DNA from: Corynebacterium confusum | Lineage (GTDB): Bacteria; Actinomycetota; Actinomycetes; Mycobacteriales; Mycobacteriaceae | Assembly (NCBI RefSeq): GCF_030408715.1 | Contig: NZ_CP047202.1 | Coordinates: 956,294 to 1,020,293, forward strand | DNA: 64,000 bases | Direction: 5' to 3' | Part shown: positions 26,801-35,755 of the stretch, piece after piece | Layout of the letters: every line of letters begins with the position of its first letter | Numbering within the stretch: the first letter of the stretch is position 1 | Position numbers and translations under genes: made by a program | Notes under the pieces: model-generated | The model's database searches: none | What the model saw: only the letters and a program-made list of their open reading frames with translations | What the model was told of the DNA's origin: nothing

Positions 26801-26832
26801 AAAGAAAAGGCGCCCACCGCACGGTGAGCGCC
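26801..26832 (-). terminator. Rho-independent terminator after amino-acid permease 1
   Basis: Read on the minus strand: GGCGCTCACC, loop GTGC, GGTGGGCGCC, then TTTTCTTT. The stem is 10 bp with one G-T-type pair. Confidence 0.85.
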
Positions 26833-26846
26833 CAGCCGGCCAGCTG

Positions 26847-28244
26847 CTAAGGCAGGTCCAGCGTCGAGGTCGGGGAGATGCCGCGGACCTTCGAGTTGAT
26901 GAACCCGGCAACCGCCAGCACCGCGAACATGGCGGCGGCGGAGGCGAGCTGGATGCGGGAGGAGGCATCGCTGAGCATGAGCACGGCGATGCCGGCCAGC
27001 GCAATCAGCGTCAGCCACGTCAGGTAGGGGTAGGCCCACATGCGGATGGGAAGCTCGTAGCGGGCCTCGAGCTGGCGGCGCAGGCGCAGCTGCGCGACCG
27101 CGATGAAGGTCCACACGATAAGCAGGGAAGCGCCCGCCGAGTTGAGCATGAAGGTCAGCAGCCAGCCGGTGTCGGCGTAGTTGAGCACGACCATGACGGC
27201 GGCCAGCGCGACCGACAGCCCGATGGCGGGCAGCGGCACGCCGTGGGTGTTGGTGCGGGCGAAGATGCGCGGGGCCTCGCGGCGGGTGGCCAGGGAGTGC
27301 ATCATGCGGGAGGAGGCGTAGATTTGCGCGTTGAAGGCGGACAGCAGCGCCAGCACGATGATGACCTCCATGAGGCCGGCCGCGAACGGGATGCCGGCGT
27401 GTTCGAGCACGCGGGTAAACGGCGAGGCGGCGGCGGTATCGGAATCGCCCAGCGAGGAGTAGGGCAGCAGGAAGGTAATCACCAGCACGGATCCCAGGTA
27501 GAATACCGAGATGCGCAGGATGGTCGAGCGCACGGCGTTGACCAGGGAGCGTTTCGGATCCTCCGACTCGGCGGAGGCGATGGCGACGACCTCGATGCCG
27601 CCGAAGGCGAAGGCGACCGCCAGCAGACCGGTGGCCACGCCGGACAGGCCGTTGGGCATGAAGCCGTCATCTAGGAAGATCTCGGTGCCCACGAAGGTGT
27701 GGCCGGGTAGCAGGCCGAAGATGAGCGCCAGGCCCAGCAGCAGGAAAGTGACGATGACGACGACCTTGATGGCGGCGAACCAGTACTCGAACTCGCCGAA
27801 GGAGCGCACGTGCAGAAGGTTAATCACGCCGAAGATGGCCACGCACACGGCCGCGGGAATCCACGGCGGCACGGCCAGCCACGCGCCGATGAAGGCGGCG
27901 GCGCCGGTGATTTCGGCGCCCAGCACGGCCACGGTGGCCAGCCAGTAGATCCAGCCCTGCGTGAAGCCCGCCCAGCGTCCGATGCCGTGCTCGGCGTACT
28001 CGGAAAACGAGCCGGAAGCGGGGATGACGGTGCCCATCTCGCCGAGCATCTGCATCACGAGGATGGCCAGCGCGCCGGCGATGACATAAGCGACAAGCAC
28101 CGCCGGCCCAGCGGCGGCGATGGCCACCCCGGTTCCGAGGAAGAGCCCGGCACCGATGGTGGAGCCTAGGCCCATCATAGTCAGGTGGCGGACCTTCAGG
28201 CCGTGGCCGAGGGTAGCGGCGGGAGTAGGTTCAGCAGTAGACAC
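26847..28244 (-). CDS. APC-superfamily amino-acid permease 1
   Basis: This 465-residue twelve-helix permease of the amino acid transporter (AAT) family starts with the hallmark LKVRHLTMMGLGSTIGAGLFLGTG. It shows GEMGTVIPASGSFSEYA in helix 2-3 and AFGGIEVVAIASAESEDP, the conserved glutamate-containing segment. Substrate is unknown; relatives carry GABA, aromatic or basic amino acids. GTG 28244 has only a weak ribosome site (GAAGA). It is a close paralogue of the permease on the other side of dapD. Confidence 0.88.
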   Translation of the reverse strand: MSTAEPTPAATLGHGLKVRHLTMMGLGSTIGAGLFLGTGVAIAAAGPAVLVAYVIAGALAILVMQMLGEMGTVIPASGSFSEYAEHGIGRWAGFTQGWIYWLATVAVLGAEITGAAAFIGAWLAVPPWIPAAVCVAIFGVINLLHVRSFGEFEYWFAAIKVVVIVTFLLLGLALIFGLLPGHTFVGTEIFLDDGFMPNGLSGVATGLLAVAFAFGGIEVVAIASAESEDPKRSLVNAVRSTILRISVFYLGSVLVITFLLPYSSLGDSDTAAASPFTRVLEHAGIPFAAGLMEVIIVLALLSAFNAQIYASSRMMHSLATRREAPRIFARTNTHGVPLPAIGLSVALAAVMVVLNYADTGWLLTFMLNSAGASLLIVWTFIAVAQLRLRRQLEARYELPIRMWAYPYLTWLTLIALAGIAVLMLSDASSRIQLASAAAMFAVLAVAGFINSKVRGISPTSTLDLP

Positions 28245-28261
28245 TCTTCAAGTGTAAAACG

Positions 28262-28290
28262 CGCATAAGAAAGGACCCCCGAAGGGGTCC
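28262..28290 (-). terminator. Rho-independent terminator after dapD
   Basis: Minus strand: GGACCCC, loop TTCG, GGGGTCC, then TTTCTTATG. A UUCG-type tetraloop and a T-rich tail lie between the dapD stop and the start of permease 1. Confidence 0.88.
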
Positions 28291-28298
28291 CTGGCAGC

Positions 28299-29270
28299 TT
28301 AATTCTTGTGGAGGTCGGAGTTGAGGGCCACGGCCGCGGCCTTCCACTCGGTGGCCTCCACCGCGCCGGTCACGGAGTGGCGGCGCAGCAGCACGCCGGA
28401 AGCGCCCGAGAGCTGAGCGGCCTTGACCTGCTCGCCCGGCTCGACGCCGGCGGCCTCAGCGACCTTGCCGTAGACGGTCACGCGGGTGCCCGCGGTAACG
28501 TAGAGGCCCGCCTCGACCACGCAGTCGTCGCCCAGCGAGATGCCGACGCCGGAATTGGCGCCGAGCAGGCAGCGCTCGCCCAAGGAGATGACCTCCTTGC
28601 CGCCGCCGGACAGCGTGCCCATGATGGAGGCGCCGCCGCCGATATCGGAGCCGTCCCCGACCAGGACGCCGGCGGAGATGCGGCCCTCGACCATGGACGC
28701 GCCCAGGGTGCCGGCGTTGAAGTTGACGAAGCCCTCATGCATGACGGTGGTGCCCTCCGCCAGGTGGGCACCCAACCGGACGCGGTCGGCGTCCCCAATG
28801 CGCACGCCGGAGGGGATGACGTAGTCGACCATGCGGGGGAACTTGTCCACCGAGTAGACGGTGACCGGACCGCGGGAAGCCAGGCGGCCGCGCACCATCT
28901 GGAAGTCGGAGACGGCGCAGGGGCCGTAGTTGGTCCACACGACGTTGGCCAGGTGGCCGAAGATGCCGTCCATGTTCAGCTCGTGCGGGCGGACCGCGCG
29001 GTGGGACAGCAGGTGCAGGCGCAGGTAGGCGTCGTAGGTGTCGATGGGGGCATCGTCAAGCGAGGCGATGCCGGTGGCAACCGCCACTCGGGCGACGCCG
29101 CGCTCCTCGTCGGGGCCTACCAGCTCAGCGAACTGCTGGGGGACCTCATCCAGCTGGGTGGTGCCGGACTGCTCCACCGGCTGGTCGGTGTGGACGGCCG
29201 GGAACCAAACATCCAAGACCGTGCCGTCGTGGGTGATGGTCGCGAGTCCGCGGGCGGATGCTGAAGTCAT
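28299..29270 (-). CDS. dapD: Tetrahydrodipicolinate N-succinyltransferase
   Basis: DapD transfers succinyl from succinyl-CoA to tetrahydrodipicolinate in the lysine/diaminopimelate pathway. The 323-residue protein is of the actinobacterial type, with an N-terminal alpha/beta domain and a left-handed beta-helix of hexapeptide repeats ([52 protein letters not shown]). It lies opposite dapE, across permease 2, and supplies the substrate chain used by DapC and DapE. A dedicated terminator follows it. Confidence 0.95.
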   Translation of the reverse strand: MTSASARGLATITHDGTVLDVWFPAVHTDQPVEQSGTTQLDEVPQQFAELVGPDEERGVARVAVATGIASLDDAPIDTYDAYLRLHLLSHRAVRPHELNMDGIFGHLANVVWTNYGPCAVSDFQMVRGRLASRGPVTVYSVDKFPRMVDYVIPSGVRIGDADRVRLGAHLAEGTTVMHEGFVNFNAGTLGASMVEGRISAGVLVGDGSDIGGGASIMGTLSGGGKEVISLGERCLLGANSGVGISLGDDCVVEAGLYVTAGTRVTVYGKVAEAAGVEPGEQVKAAQLSGASGVLLRRHSVTGAVEATEWKAAAVALNSDLHKN

Positions 29271-29354
29271 AGTGTGAAAATGCCTCGTGAAAAAATCGAT
29301 GGGAATATGCCACGTATTCAGTTGTTTAGACTCACGTTGAGCCAGTTTAGCTAA

Positions 29355-30725
29355 TTAGCGTTTGTTGCGCCCCACCTGGCTGCGCGCGCCGGTCGGTAGC
29401 GCGAAGGACAGCACGATGAGGATGGCGGACATCGCCATCACGGCGCCGATCTGGGCGCGGGCGGCCGGGTCGAAGAGCATCAGCACAATCAGTGCGCCCA
29501 AGGCGGCCAGCACGATCCACGGCACGTACGGGAAGCCGGGCGTGAGCAGCTGGGTCAGCTCGCCGTTGGCCTTCATCTCCGGGTGCAGCTTCAGGTAGGA
29601 ACAGACAACCAGGATCCAGATGACCAGCAGACACCCGCCCACGGCGTTGAAGAGGAAGGTCAGCAGCCCCGGCGGGTTCCAGTACTGCAGGCCGACGGAG
29701 GCGAAGGCGAAAATCATGGACAGCACGACAGCGTTGCGCGGTGAGCCCTGGGCGTTGGTAAACAGGAAGGCGTGGTGGGCGTTGCCGTCGCGGGCCATAT
29801 CGAAGACCAGACGGGAGGTTGCGTAAATCTGGGCGTTGAACGCGGACAGCAGGGCCACGACGATGACCAGCTCCATGAAGCCGGCCACGGCCGGGATGTT
29901 GGCGGTGCCCATCACCAGGGCGAACGGGGACTGGGAGGCGTCGTCGGCGTCCTGGATCTGCTCGAAGGGGAGCAGTAGAGCAATGACGGCGACCGAGCCC
30001 AGGTAGAACACGATGATGCGGAAGATGATGGCGCGCACGGCAGTGGAAACGTTGTGCGCGGGATCCTCCGATTCCGCGGCGGCGATGGTCACCAGCTCGA
30101 TGCCGCCGAAGGCGAAGGCGACCGCCAGCAGGCCGGCGGCGAAGCCGGGGATGCCGTTGGGCAGGAAGTTATCGGTGAAGTTCTCCGTGGCGACGAAGGT
30201 CGTGCCCGGCCACAGGCCGGTGACCATCAGCACGCCCAGCGCGAGGAAGGCGACGATCACCGCGACCTTGATGACGGCGAACCAGAATTCGAACTCGCCG
30301 AAGCCGCGTACGGAGGCGAAGTTAATGACCGCGAAGATCAGCACCGCGATGAGCGCTGGGATCCACGGCTCGACGCCGAACCAGCCGCCGATGATGGCCG
30401 CCGCGCCGGTGATCTCGGCGCCCATGACCATCACCAGCATGAACCAGTACAGCCAGCCGCAGGTAAACCGCGCCCAGTTGCCGAAGGCCTGGCCGGCGTA
30501 GGTCGAAAAGGAACCCAGCGACGGGCGGGCGGAGGCCATTTCCCCCAGCATTCGCATGATCAGGGCGATCAAGGCGCCCGCGATGGCATAGGCAATGAGA
30601 ATAGATGTGCCGGCGATGTGGATGCCCACGCCCACGCCCAGAAACAGTCCGGCGCCGATGGCAGAGCCCAGGCCCATCATAGTCAGGTGGCGGGTTTTCA
30701 GCCGATGAGGTTTCTCCGTTGCCAT
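29355..30725 (-). CDS. APC-superfamily amino-acid permease 2
   Basis: This 456-residue permease starts LKTRHLTMMGLGSAIGAGLF and has GEMASARPSLGSFSTYAGQA and AFGGIELVTIAAAESEDP. It resembles permease 1 along its length and is probably a duplication product or a homologous insertion around dapD. ATG 30725 is chosen because GGAGA lies just upstream; a TTG four codons earlier is the alternative. Substrate unknown. Confidence 0.88.
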   Translation of the reverse strand: MATEKPHRLKTRHLTMMGLGSAIGAGLFLGVGVGIHIAGTSILIAYAIAGALIALIMRMLGEMASARPSLGSFSTYAGQAFGNWARFTCGWLYWFMLVMVMGAEITGAAAIIGGWFGVEPWIPALIAVLIFAVINFASVRGFGEFEFWFAVIKVAVIVAFLALGVLMVTGLWPGTTFVATENFTDNFLPNGIPGFAAGLLAVAFAFGGIELVTIAAAESEDPAHNVSTAVRAIIFRIIVFYLGSVAVIALLLPFEQIQDADDASQSPFALVMGTANIPAVAGFMELVIVVALLSAFNAQIYATSRLVFDMARDGNAHHAFLFTNAQGSPRNAVVLSMIFAFASVGLQYWNPPGLLTFLFNAVGGCLLVIWILVVCSYLKLHPEMKANGELTQLLTPGFPYVPWIVLAALGALIVLMLFDPAARAQIGAVMAMSAILIVLSFALPTGARSQVGRNKR

Positions 30726-30854
30726 TGAATTCTCCAACCCAGATTTGCGATATGTCGATCCCGCTGCAATACAGCGAGTGTTTGCTGGGAGTTTACACGT
30801 TCGTCACCAAGGTCACGCCCGCCACCCCCGCCTTAAGCGGTAGCATGGCCGGTT

Positions 30855-31958
30855 GTGAGTACCCCGAAGCCGAATTACCTAGATCTGCTGACTTGTCCGA
30901 TCGAGCTGACCAAGCAGCTGGTGGACATCCCCAGCCCCTCCCACCACGAGGAGGCCATCGCCGACGCGATTGAGGCCGCCCTCCGGACAATTGAGGAGGT
31001 GGAGGTGGCCCGCTTCGGCAACACCGTCTGCGCCCGCACCCACCGCGGGCTGGACTCCCGCGTCGTGCTGGCCGGGCACGTGGACACGGTACCGCTGGCC
31101 GACAACGTGCCGCACCATATGGAAGGCGAGACGATGTTCGGCTGCGGCACGGTCGACATGAAGTCCGGCCTGGCCGTTTACCTGAACGCTTTCGCGACCC
31201 TGGCTAACGATGCCTCCTTGGACCACGATCTCACCCTCATCGCCTACGAGGGCGAGGAGGTCGCCACCGAGTACAACGGGCTGGGCCACATCCAGCGCGA
31301 CAACCCGGAGTGGCTGGCCGGGGACTTGGCACTGCTGGGCGAGCCCTCCGGCGGGATGATCGAGGCCGGCTGCCAGGGCAGCATCCGCCTGCGGGTCACC
31401 GCCCGCGGCACCCGCGCGCACTCGGCCCGCGCCTGGCTCGGCTCCAATGCCGCCCACACCCTGGCCCCGGTCATCAATAACATCGCCGCCTACCAGCCCC
31501 GCGACGTCGAAATCGACGGTTGCGTCTATAAGGAAGGCATCAACATCGTGCACTTGGAGGCCGGCGTGGCGACCAACACCATCCCGGACGAGGCGTGGCT
31601 GTTCGTCAACTACCGCTTTGCGCCCGATCGCAGCTCGGAGGAGGCCATGGCCCACCTGCGCGAGGTTCTTGGCGAGCACGAGAACGTCGACATCGAGGTC
31701 GACGACGTCGCCGGGCCCGCGCTGCCCGGCCTGGGCCAGCCCGCGGCCGCCGCGCTCATCGATGCCGTCGGCGGCCAGGTCCGCGCCAAGTATGGCTGGA
31801 CCGACGTGGCCCGCTTCTCGGAGATGGGCACCCCGGCCGTGAACTTCGGCTGCGGGGATCCCGGCTTCGCACACAAGCCGGACGAGCAGTGCCCGGTCGA
31901 CCAGATAACCGAGGTCGCCGGCGTCCTGCGCCAGTACCTGACCACCACGAACTCTTAA
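30855..31958 (+). CDS. dapE: Succinyl-diaminopimelate desuccinylase
   Basis: DapE is an M20-family zinc hydrolase releasing LL-diaminopimelate from the N-succinyl form. The 367-residue protein shows AGHVDTVPLADN (first metal ligand and catalytic Asp), GCGTVDMKSGLAVY (bridging Asp), AYEGEEVATEYNG (catalytic Glu pair) and the dimerisation domain from about residue 180, with the final metal His in FAHKPDEQCP. GTG 30855 matches the family start. It reads divergently from permease 2. Confidence 0.94.
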   Translation: MSTPKPNYLDLLTCPIELTKQLVDIPSPSHHEEAIADAIEAALRTIEEVEVARFGNTVCARTHRGLDSRVVLAGHVDTVPLADNVPHHMEGETMFGCGTVDMKSGLAVYLNAFATLANDASLDHDLTLIAYEGEEVATEYNGLGHIQRDNPEWLAGDLALLGEPSGGMIEAGCQGSIRLRVTARGTRAHSARAWLGSNAAHTLAPVINNIAAYQPRDVEIDGCVYKEGINIVHLEAGVATNTIPDEAWLFVNYRFAPDRSSEEAMAHLREVLGEHENVDIEVDDVAGPALPGLGQPAAAALIDAVGGQVRAKYGWTDVARFSEMGTPAVNFGCGDPGFAHKPDEQCPVDQITEVAGVLRQYLTTTNS

Positions 31959-31997
31959 AAGAAAACTCTTAAAAACCAAGAAGGGGAGCCGTTGCCG

Positions 31998-32789
31998 ATG
32001 GCACCGCAGAAAAACAATCAGAAGCACCTTTCTGAGGGCTACCACCGCACCCTGCGCGGCCCGCTGCTTCTGCGCACCGAGGGCGAGCAGGAGTCGACCT
32101 ACGACCAGCGCCTGCTACAGTCGGGCGCGGACCACGAGTGGCAGCACGCCGACCCGTGGCGCGTGCTGCGCATCCAGGGCGAGTTCGTCGCCGGCTTCGA
32201 CGCGCTGTCGAAGCTGCCCAAGGCCGTGACCGTCTTCGGCTCGGCGCGCACGCCGGAGGACGCCCCCTCCTACGCCCAGGCCGTCGAACTGGGCAACAAG
32301 CTAGTCGGCGCGGACTACGCCGTCATCACCGGAGGCGGCCCCGGCATCATGGAGGCTGCCAACCGCGGCGCGCACGAGGCCGGCGGCATGTCCATCGGCT
32401 TAGGCATCGAGCTGCCCTTCGAGCAGGGCCTGAACCAGTACGTCGACCTGGGCCTGAACTTCCGCTATTTCTTCGCCCGCAAGACCATGTTCCTGAAGTA
32501 CTCCCAGGCTTTCGTCTGCCTGCCGGGCGGGATGGGCACCATGGACGAGTTCTTCGAGGTCGCCTGCATGGTCCAGACCGGCAAGGTGACCAACTACCCG
32601 ATCGTCCTGCTCGGCACCGAGTACTGGTCCGGCCTGGTGGAGTGGATGAAAAAGCGCCTGGTCGCCGACGGCTACATCAACGAGACCGACCTGGACCTGT
32701 TCCTGGTCACGGACTCGGTGGACGAGGCCGTCGAGCACATCGTCAGCGCGCACGCCATCATGACCGACGGGCGCATCCGCGATCTCTAA
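31998..32789 (+). CDS. LOG-family (TIGR00730) Rossmann-fold nucleotide hydrolase
   Basis: The 263-residue protein has the LOG-family signature PGGMGTMDEFFEV and an upstream GGGPGIMEAANRGA nucleotide-binding loop. Characterised relatives release the base from nucleoside 5'-monophosphates (cytokinin-type phosphoribohydrolases). ATG 31998 is preferred over TTG 31992, since AAGGGGAG (31981-31988) is spaced 9 nt from it. The following folP2 gene starts 4 nt after the stop, so they are cotranscribed. Confidence 0.88.
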   Translation: MAPQKNNQKHLSEGYHRTLRGPLLLRTEGEQESTYDQRLLQSGADHEWQHADPWRVLRIQGEFVAGFDALSKLPKAVTVFGSARTPEDAPSYAQAVELGNKLVGADYAVITGGGPGIMEAANRGAHEAGGMSIGLGIELPFEQGLNQYVDLGLNFRYFFARKTMFLKYSQAFVCLPGGMGTMDEFFEVACMVQTGKVTNYPIVLLGTEYWSGLVEWMKKRLVADGYINETDLDLFLVTDSVDEAVEHIVSAHAIMTDGRIRDL

Positions 32790-32793
32790 ACCC

Positions 32794-33633
32794 ATGCCAC
32801 ACCACGCTATCGCCCAGGTCATGGCGATCATCAACCGCACCCCGGACTCTTTCTACGACAAGGGCAGCACCTTCGAGCTGGACCGCGCCCTGGCGCGCTG
32901 CGAGCAGGTCGTTGCGGAGGGGGCATCGATAGTCGATGTCGGCGGCGTCAAAGCCGGGCCCGGCACGCAGGTCGATGCCGCCGAGGAGATCGACCGCGTC
33001 GTGCCCACCATCGCGGCCATCGCCGAGCACCACCCGGACGTCGTCGTGTCCGTCGACACCTGGCGCGCAGAGGTTGCCGATGCCGCCATCGCCGCCGGTG
33101 CCCGACTCGTCAACGACACCTGGGCGGGCGTCGACCCGCAGCTCATCGAAGTCGCCGGCCAGCACCGCGTCGGCTACGTCTGCTCGCACACCGGCGGGAT
33201 CACCCCGCGCACCCGCCCGCACCGCGTGCACTTCGACGACGTGGTCGCCGACGTCATCGCGGAGACCACCGCCTTGGCCGAGAAGGCCGCCGGTTTAGGC
33301 TGCCCGGAGGAGCTGGTTTTTATCGACCCCACGCACGACTTCGGCAAGAACACCTTCCACGGGCTCGAGCTGCTGCGGCGCATCGACGAGGTCGTGGACA
33401 CCGGCTGGCCGGTGCTCATGGCGCTGTCGAACAAGGACTTCGTGGGCGAGACCGTTGGCCGCGGGGTAGGGGAGCGCGTCGCCGGGACGCTGGCGGCCAC
33501 GGCCTGGGCCGCGGCCCGCGGGGTGGCGGCCTTCCGCGTGCACGAGGTCGCCGAGACCGTCGATGTCATCCGCATGACCGGCGCCATCGCCGGGCAGTGC
33601 GCCCCGATGGCCACGACGCGGGGGCTGGCGTGA
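32794..33633 (+). CDS. folP2: Dihydropteroate synthase-like protein (FolP2 type)
   Basis: This 279-residue TIM-barrel protein of the dihydropteroate synthase family shows VMAIINRTPDSFYDKG at the N-terminus and GASIVDVGGVKAGPG, where canonical FolP1 has DIGGESTRPG. The altered loop matches the FolP2 paralogue beside gpgS in mycobacteria, which has been reported to lack normal dihydropteroate synthase activity. The role here is therefore uncertain. The stop overlaps the gpgS start as GTGA. Confidence 0.85.
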   Translation: MPHHAIAQVMAIINRTPDSFYDKGSTFELDRALARCEQVVAEGASIVDVGGVKAGPGTQVDAAEEIDRVVPTIAAIAEHHPDVVVSVDTWRAEVADAAIAAGARLVNDTWAGVDPQLIEVAGQHRVGYVCSHTGGITPRTRPHRVHFDDVVADVIAETTALAEKAAGLGCPEELVFIDPTHDFGKNTFHGLELLRRIDEVVDTGWPVLMALSNKDFVGETVGRGVGERVAGTLAATAWAAARGVAAFRVHEVAETVDVIRMTGAIAGQCAPMATTRGLA

Positions 33634-34373
33634 GAGTCTCCGTTGTCATCCCGGCGCTCAACGAGGAAGCCACCGTGGCCCGGGTCGTTACCGCCTGCCT
33701 GGCCGATTGCCCGCACGAGGTCTTAGTCATCGACTCAGACTCCACCGACGCCACCGCCGCCGAGGCCGCGGGCGCGGGGGCGACGGTGGTCAACTGGCGC
33801 GAGGTGCTCGGAAGCATTGCGCCGGTGCCCGGCAAGGGCGAGTCTCTGTGGCGCGGGGTCGCCGCGGCGAGCGGCGACGTCGTGGTCTTCGTCGACGCCG
33901 ACTTGGACTCGGCCGAACCCGGCATGGTCAACGCCCTGGCCAGCCCTTTTGAGGACCCGGGGATCCACCTGGTCAAGGCCCATTACGAGCGCACCCTGGG
34001 CGGGCAGGCCAGCGGCGGCGGCAGGGTCACGGAGCTTGCCGCCAAGCCGCTGCTGAGCCTGTTCTTCCCGGAGCTTACCGATATCTACCAGCCGCTGGGC
34101 GGGGAGTACGCCCTGCGCCGGGAAACCGCGCTTCAGCTGCCCTTCGTCTCCGACTACGGGGTCGAGGCCGGCCTGCTGATTGATGTCTGGCGGGCGTTCG
34201 GGAGGGCATCGATAGCGCAGGTGCCGCTGGCCCCGCGGCGTCACCGCAACAAGCCGCTGGAGCAGCTGGCCCCCATGGCGGACGTGGTGGCGCAGACCAT
34301 CCTCGCGCGCGCCGGGGCCGGAGTCCCCGAGGTGGCCGAGCGGCCGGCGCTTGCTGGTATCCTCAAACCATGA
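33630..34373 (+). CDS. gpgS: Glucosyl-3-phosphoglycerate synthase
   Basis: GpgS is a GT81-type glycosyltransferase that makes glucosyl-3-phosphoglycerate, the first step of methylglucose lipopolysaccharide/glucosylglycerate synthesis in actinobacteria. The 247-residue GT-A fold shows VVIPALNEEATVARVV, DSDSTDATAA, VFVDADLDSAEPGMV (metal-binding DxD region) and YQPLGGEYALRRE. GTG 33630 overlaps the folP2 stop. The order folP2-gpgS-DivIVA matches mycobacteria. Confidence 0.88.
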   Translation: MRVSVVIPALNEEATVARVVTACLADCPHEVLVIDSDSTDATAAEAAGAGATVVNWREVLGSIAPVPGKGESLWRGVAAASGDVVVFVDADLDSAEPGMVNALASPFEDPGIHLVKAHYERTLGGQASGGGRVTELAAKPLLSLFFPELTDIYQPLGGEYALRRETALQLPFVSDYGVEAGLLIDVWRAFGRASIAQVPLAPRRHRNKPLEQLAPMADVVAQTILARAGAGVPEVAERPALAGILKP

Positions 34374-34657
34374 TTTCTTGGCTCGTGCTGATCGTGGTGC
34401 TGGGCGCCCTCGTCGTCGTGGGCACGTGGCTGTGGGGCAAGCTGGTAGGCCCTGGGCCCGTCATGGAGGCCGTTCCGAACCCGCAGGCCGCGGACCAGCA
34501 CAACGATGCCGCCCTCGCCGCCGGCAACTACGCTGCCCTGGAATTCGACGTCGCCCGCCACGGCTACCGCCAGGACCAAGTTGACCGCGTGATCGCGGCG
34601 CTGTCCGCCGAGCTGGAACGGTACCGGGCCGCCACCCCGGATCTGAATAAAGGATAG
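34370..34657 (+). CDS. Small DivIVA-domain membrane protein
   Basis: The 95-residue protein has an N-terminal membrane helix (MISWLVLIVVLGALVVVGTW) and a C-terminal DivIVA-type segment (ALEFDVARHGYRQDQVDRVI), the short motif that DivIVA-domain proteins use near the N-terminus. It is coupled to gpgS by ATGA. It may sit at the cell pole or envelope; function unknown. Confidence 0.82.
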   Translation: MISWLVLIVVLGALVVVGTWLWGKLVGPGPVMEAVPNPQAADQHNDAALAAGNYAALEFDVARHGYRQDQVDRVIAALSAELERYRAATPDLNKG

Positions 34658-34701
34658 ACTGGGAAGAAGCAGTAATCCTTTGTAAAGAAAGTGTGGAAAC
34701 C

Positions 34702-34869
34702 ATGGCAGCTATGAAACCTCGTACCACGGGCGGAGCGATGGAAGCGGTGGAAGAATCGCGCAAGATTGTCATGCGGATCCCCTCCGACGGCGGCGGGCGA
34801 ATCGTCATCGAGCTGTCCAAGGAAGAGGCGGCGGAGCTCGGTTCGTTGCTGACCGAAGTCGCCAGCTAG
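34702..34869 (+). CDS. DUF3117 small protein
   Basis: This 55-residue protein reads MAAMKPRTTGGAMEAVEESR at the start, then a two-strand segment (IVMRIPSDGGGRIVIEL) and a short helix ending LLTEVAS. This is the DUF3117 family, almost universal in actinobacteria at this locus. GTGGAAA lies upstream of the ATG. No function is established. Confidence 0.92.
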   Translation: MAAMKPRTTGGAMEAVEESRKIVMRIPSDGGGRIVIELSKEEAAELGSLLTEVAS

Positions 34870-34878
34870 AGTAGGTCT

Positions 34879-35739
34879 ATGCTTTCCGACATCATTGATC
34901 TTTTGGCGGATCCCGCCGACGGAAGTGCCCTTTCGGGCGCGGATGAGTTTTCTCGCCTCGTGTCCGGGACCGGCCACAGCTACGACGTGGCCAAGCAGGG
35001 CTACGTGACGCTTGCGGTCGGGGCGGGGCTCAAGCACCAGGGCGATAACATGGACATGGTCAACGCCCGCGAGACTTATCTGGCGAGGGGGCATTTCGCC
35101 CCCTTCGTCGAGGCCGTGACCGGCAGCATCCAGGACGTCGTGGAGCCGGTGGCTGACGATGTCGCCCCGAGCATCCTCGAGGTCGGCGCCGGCACTGGCT
35201 ACTATCTGGCGCACACGCTCGACTCGATAGCGGGCTCGCGCGGGGTGGGCCTGGACATCTCCCCGCACGCGGCCAAGCACCTGGCCAAGGCCCACCCGCG
35301 GATCGGCGCCGTGGTCGCCGACGTCTGGGAGCGCTTGCCGCTGCGCGATAACAGCGTGCACGCCATCTCCGTGGTTTTCGCGCCGCGCAACCCCGCCGAA
35401 TTCCGCCGCATTCTGGCCCCGGGCGGACAGATCGTCGTGCTCACTCCCGAGGTGGGACACCTGGACGAGCTGCGCGAGCCGCTGGGCATCCTGGGCGTGG
35501 AAGAAGGCAAGATTGACCGCATGTACGAGCAGGCCAGCGGCTACCTCGAGCAGGCCGCCGACCCGGTCGATATCTCTTTCCCCATCACCTTGGACAAGGA
35601 GTCCATCCGCGATCAGGTCGGGATGAGCCCCTCGGCGCGACACATCAGCGCCGCCGAGCTCGACGAGCGCCTGGCGGCCCTGCCGACGACGCTGTCGGTC
35701 ACCGCCCGCGCCCGCCTCGACCGCCTGCGCGCGGTCTAA
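34879..35739 (+). CDS. RlmA-like 23S rRNA (guanine-N1)-methyltransferase
   Basis: The 286-residue protein is a class I SAM methyltransferase of the RlmA type, expected to methylate a guanine N1 in 23S rRNA hairpin 35. Visible are GHSYDVAKQGYVTL, a strongly RlmA-specific segment, GDNMDMVNARETYLARGHF, the SAM motif ILEVGAGTGYYLAHTL and FAPRNPAEFRRILAPGG. The zinc-binding four-cysteine N-terminal domain of E. coli RlmA is not intact: no Cys occurs in the first 50 residues. Starts 9 nt after the DUF3117 stop. Confidence 0.85.
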   Translation: MLSDIIDLLADPADGSALSGADEFSRLVSGTGHSYDVAKQGYVTLAVGAGLKHQGDNMDMVNARETYLARGHFAPFVEAVTGSIQDVVEPVADDVAPSILEVGAGTGYYLAHTLDSIAGSRGVGLDISPHAAKHLAKAHPRIGAVVADVWERLPLRDNSVHAISVVFAPRNPAEFRRILAPGGQIVVLTPEVGHLDELREPLGILGVEEGKIDRMYEQASGYLEQAADPVDISFPITLDKESIRDQVGMSPSARHISAAELDERLAALPTTLSVTARARLDRLRAV

Positions 35740-35755
35740 GCCGGGTCCGTTTCTC

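Larger units (their letters stand above)
26454..26846. other. Intergenic region between the DUF559 gene and amino-acid permease 1
   Basis: This 393-bp gap holds the DUF559 promoter palindrome (26455-26470), unremarkable sequence to ~26628, palindromic repeat copy 4 (26629-26700), a CAGCAG-rich stretch (about 26711-26775) and the permease terminator (26801-26832). A 41-codon minus-strand frame through the CAG-rich stretch is discussed among the findings. Confidence 0.7.

Noticed and set aside
24683..26846. CRISPR array formed by the repeated palindromes
   Set aside because: Only four copies, irregular spacing across the window, opposite orientations, and no cas genes.
26661..27674. 337-codon plus-strand frame starting in the CAG-rich tract
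   Set aside because: It runs antisense to permease 1 and its start lies in the palindromic repeat; only the Gln-rich beginning lies outside the permease.
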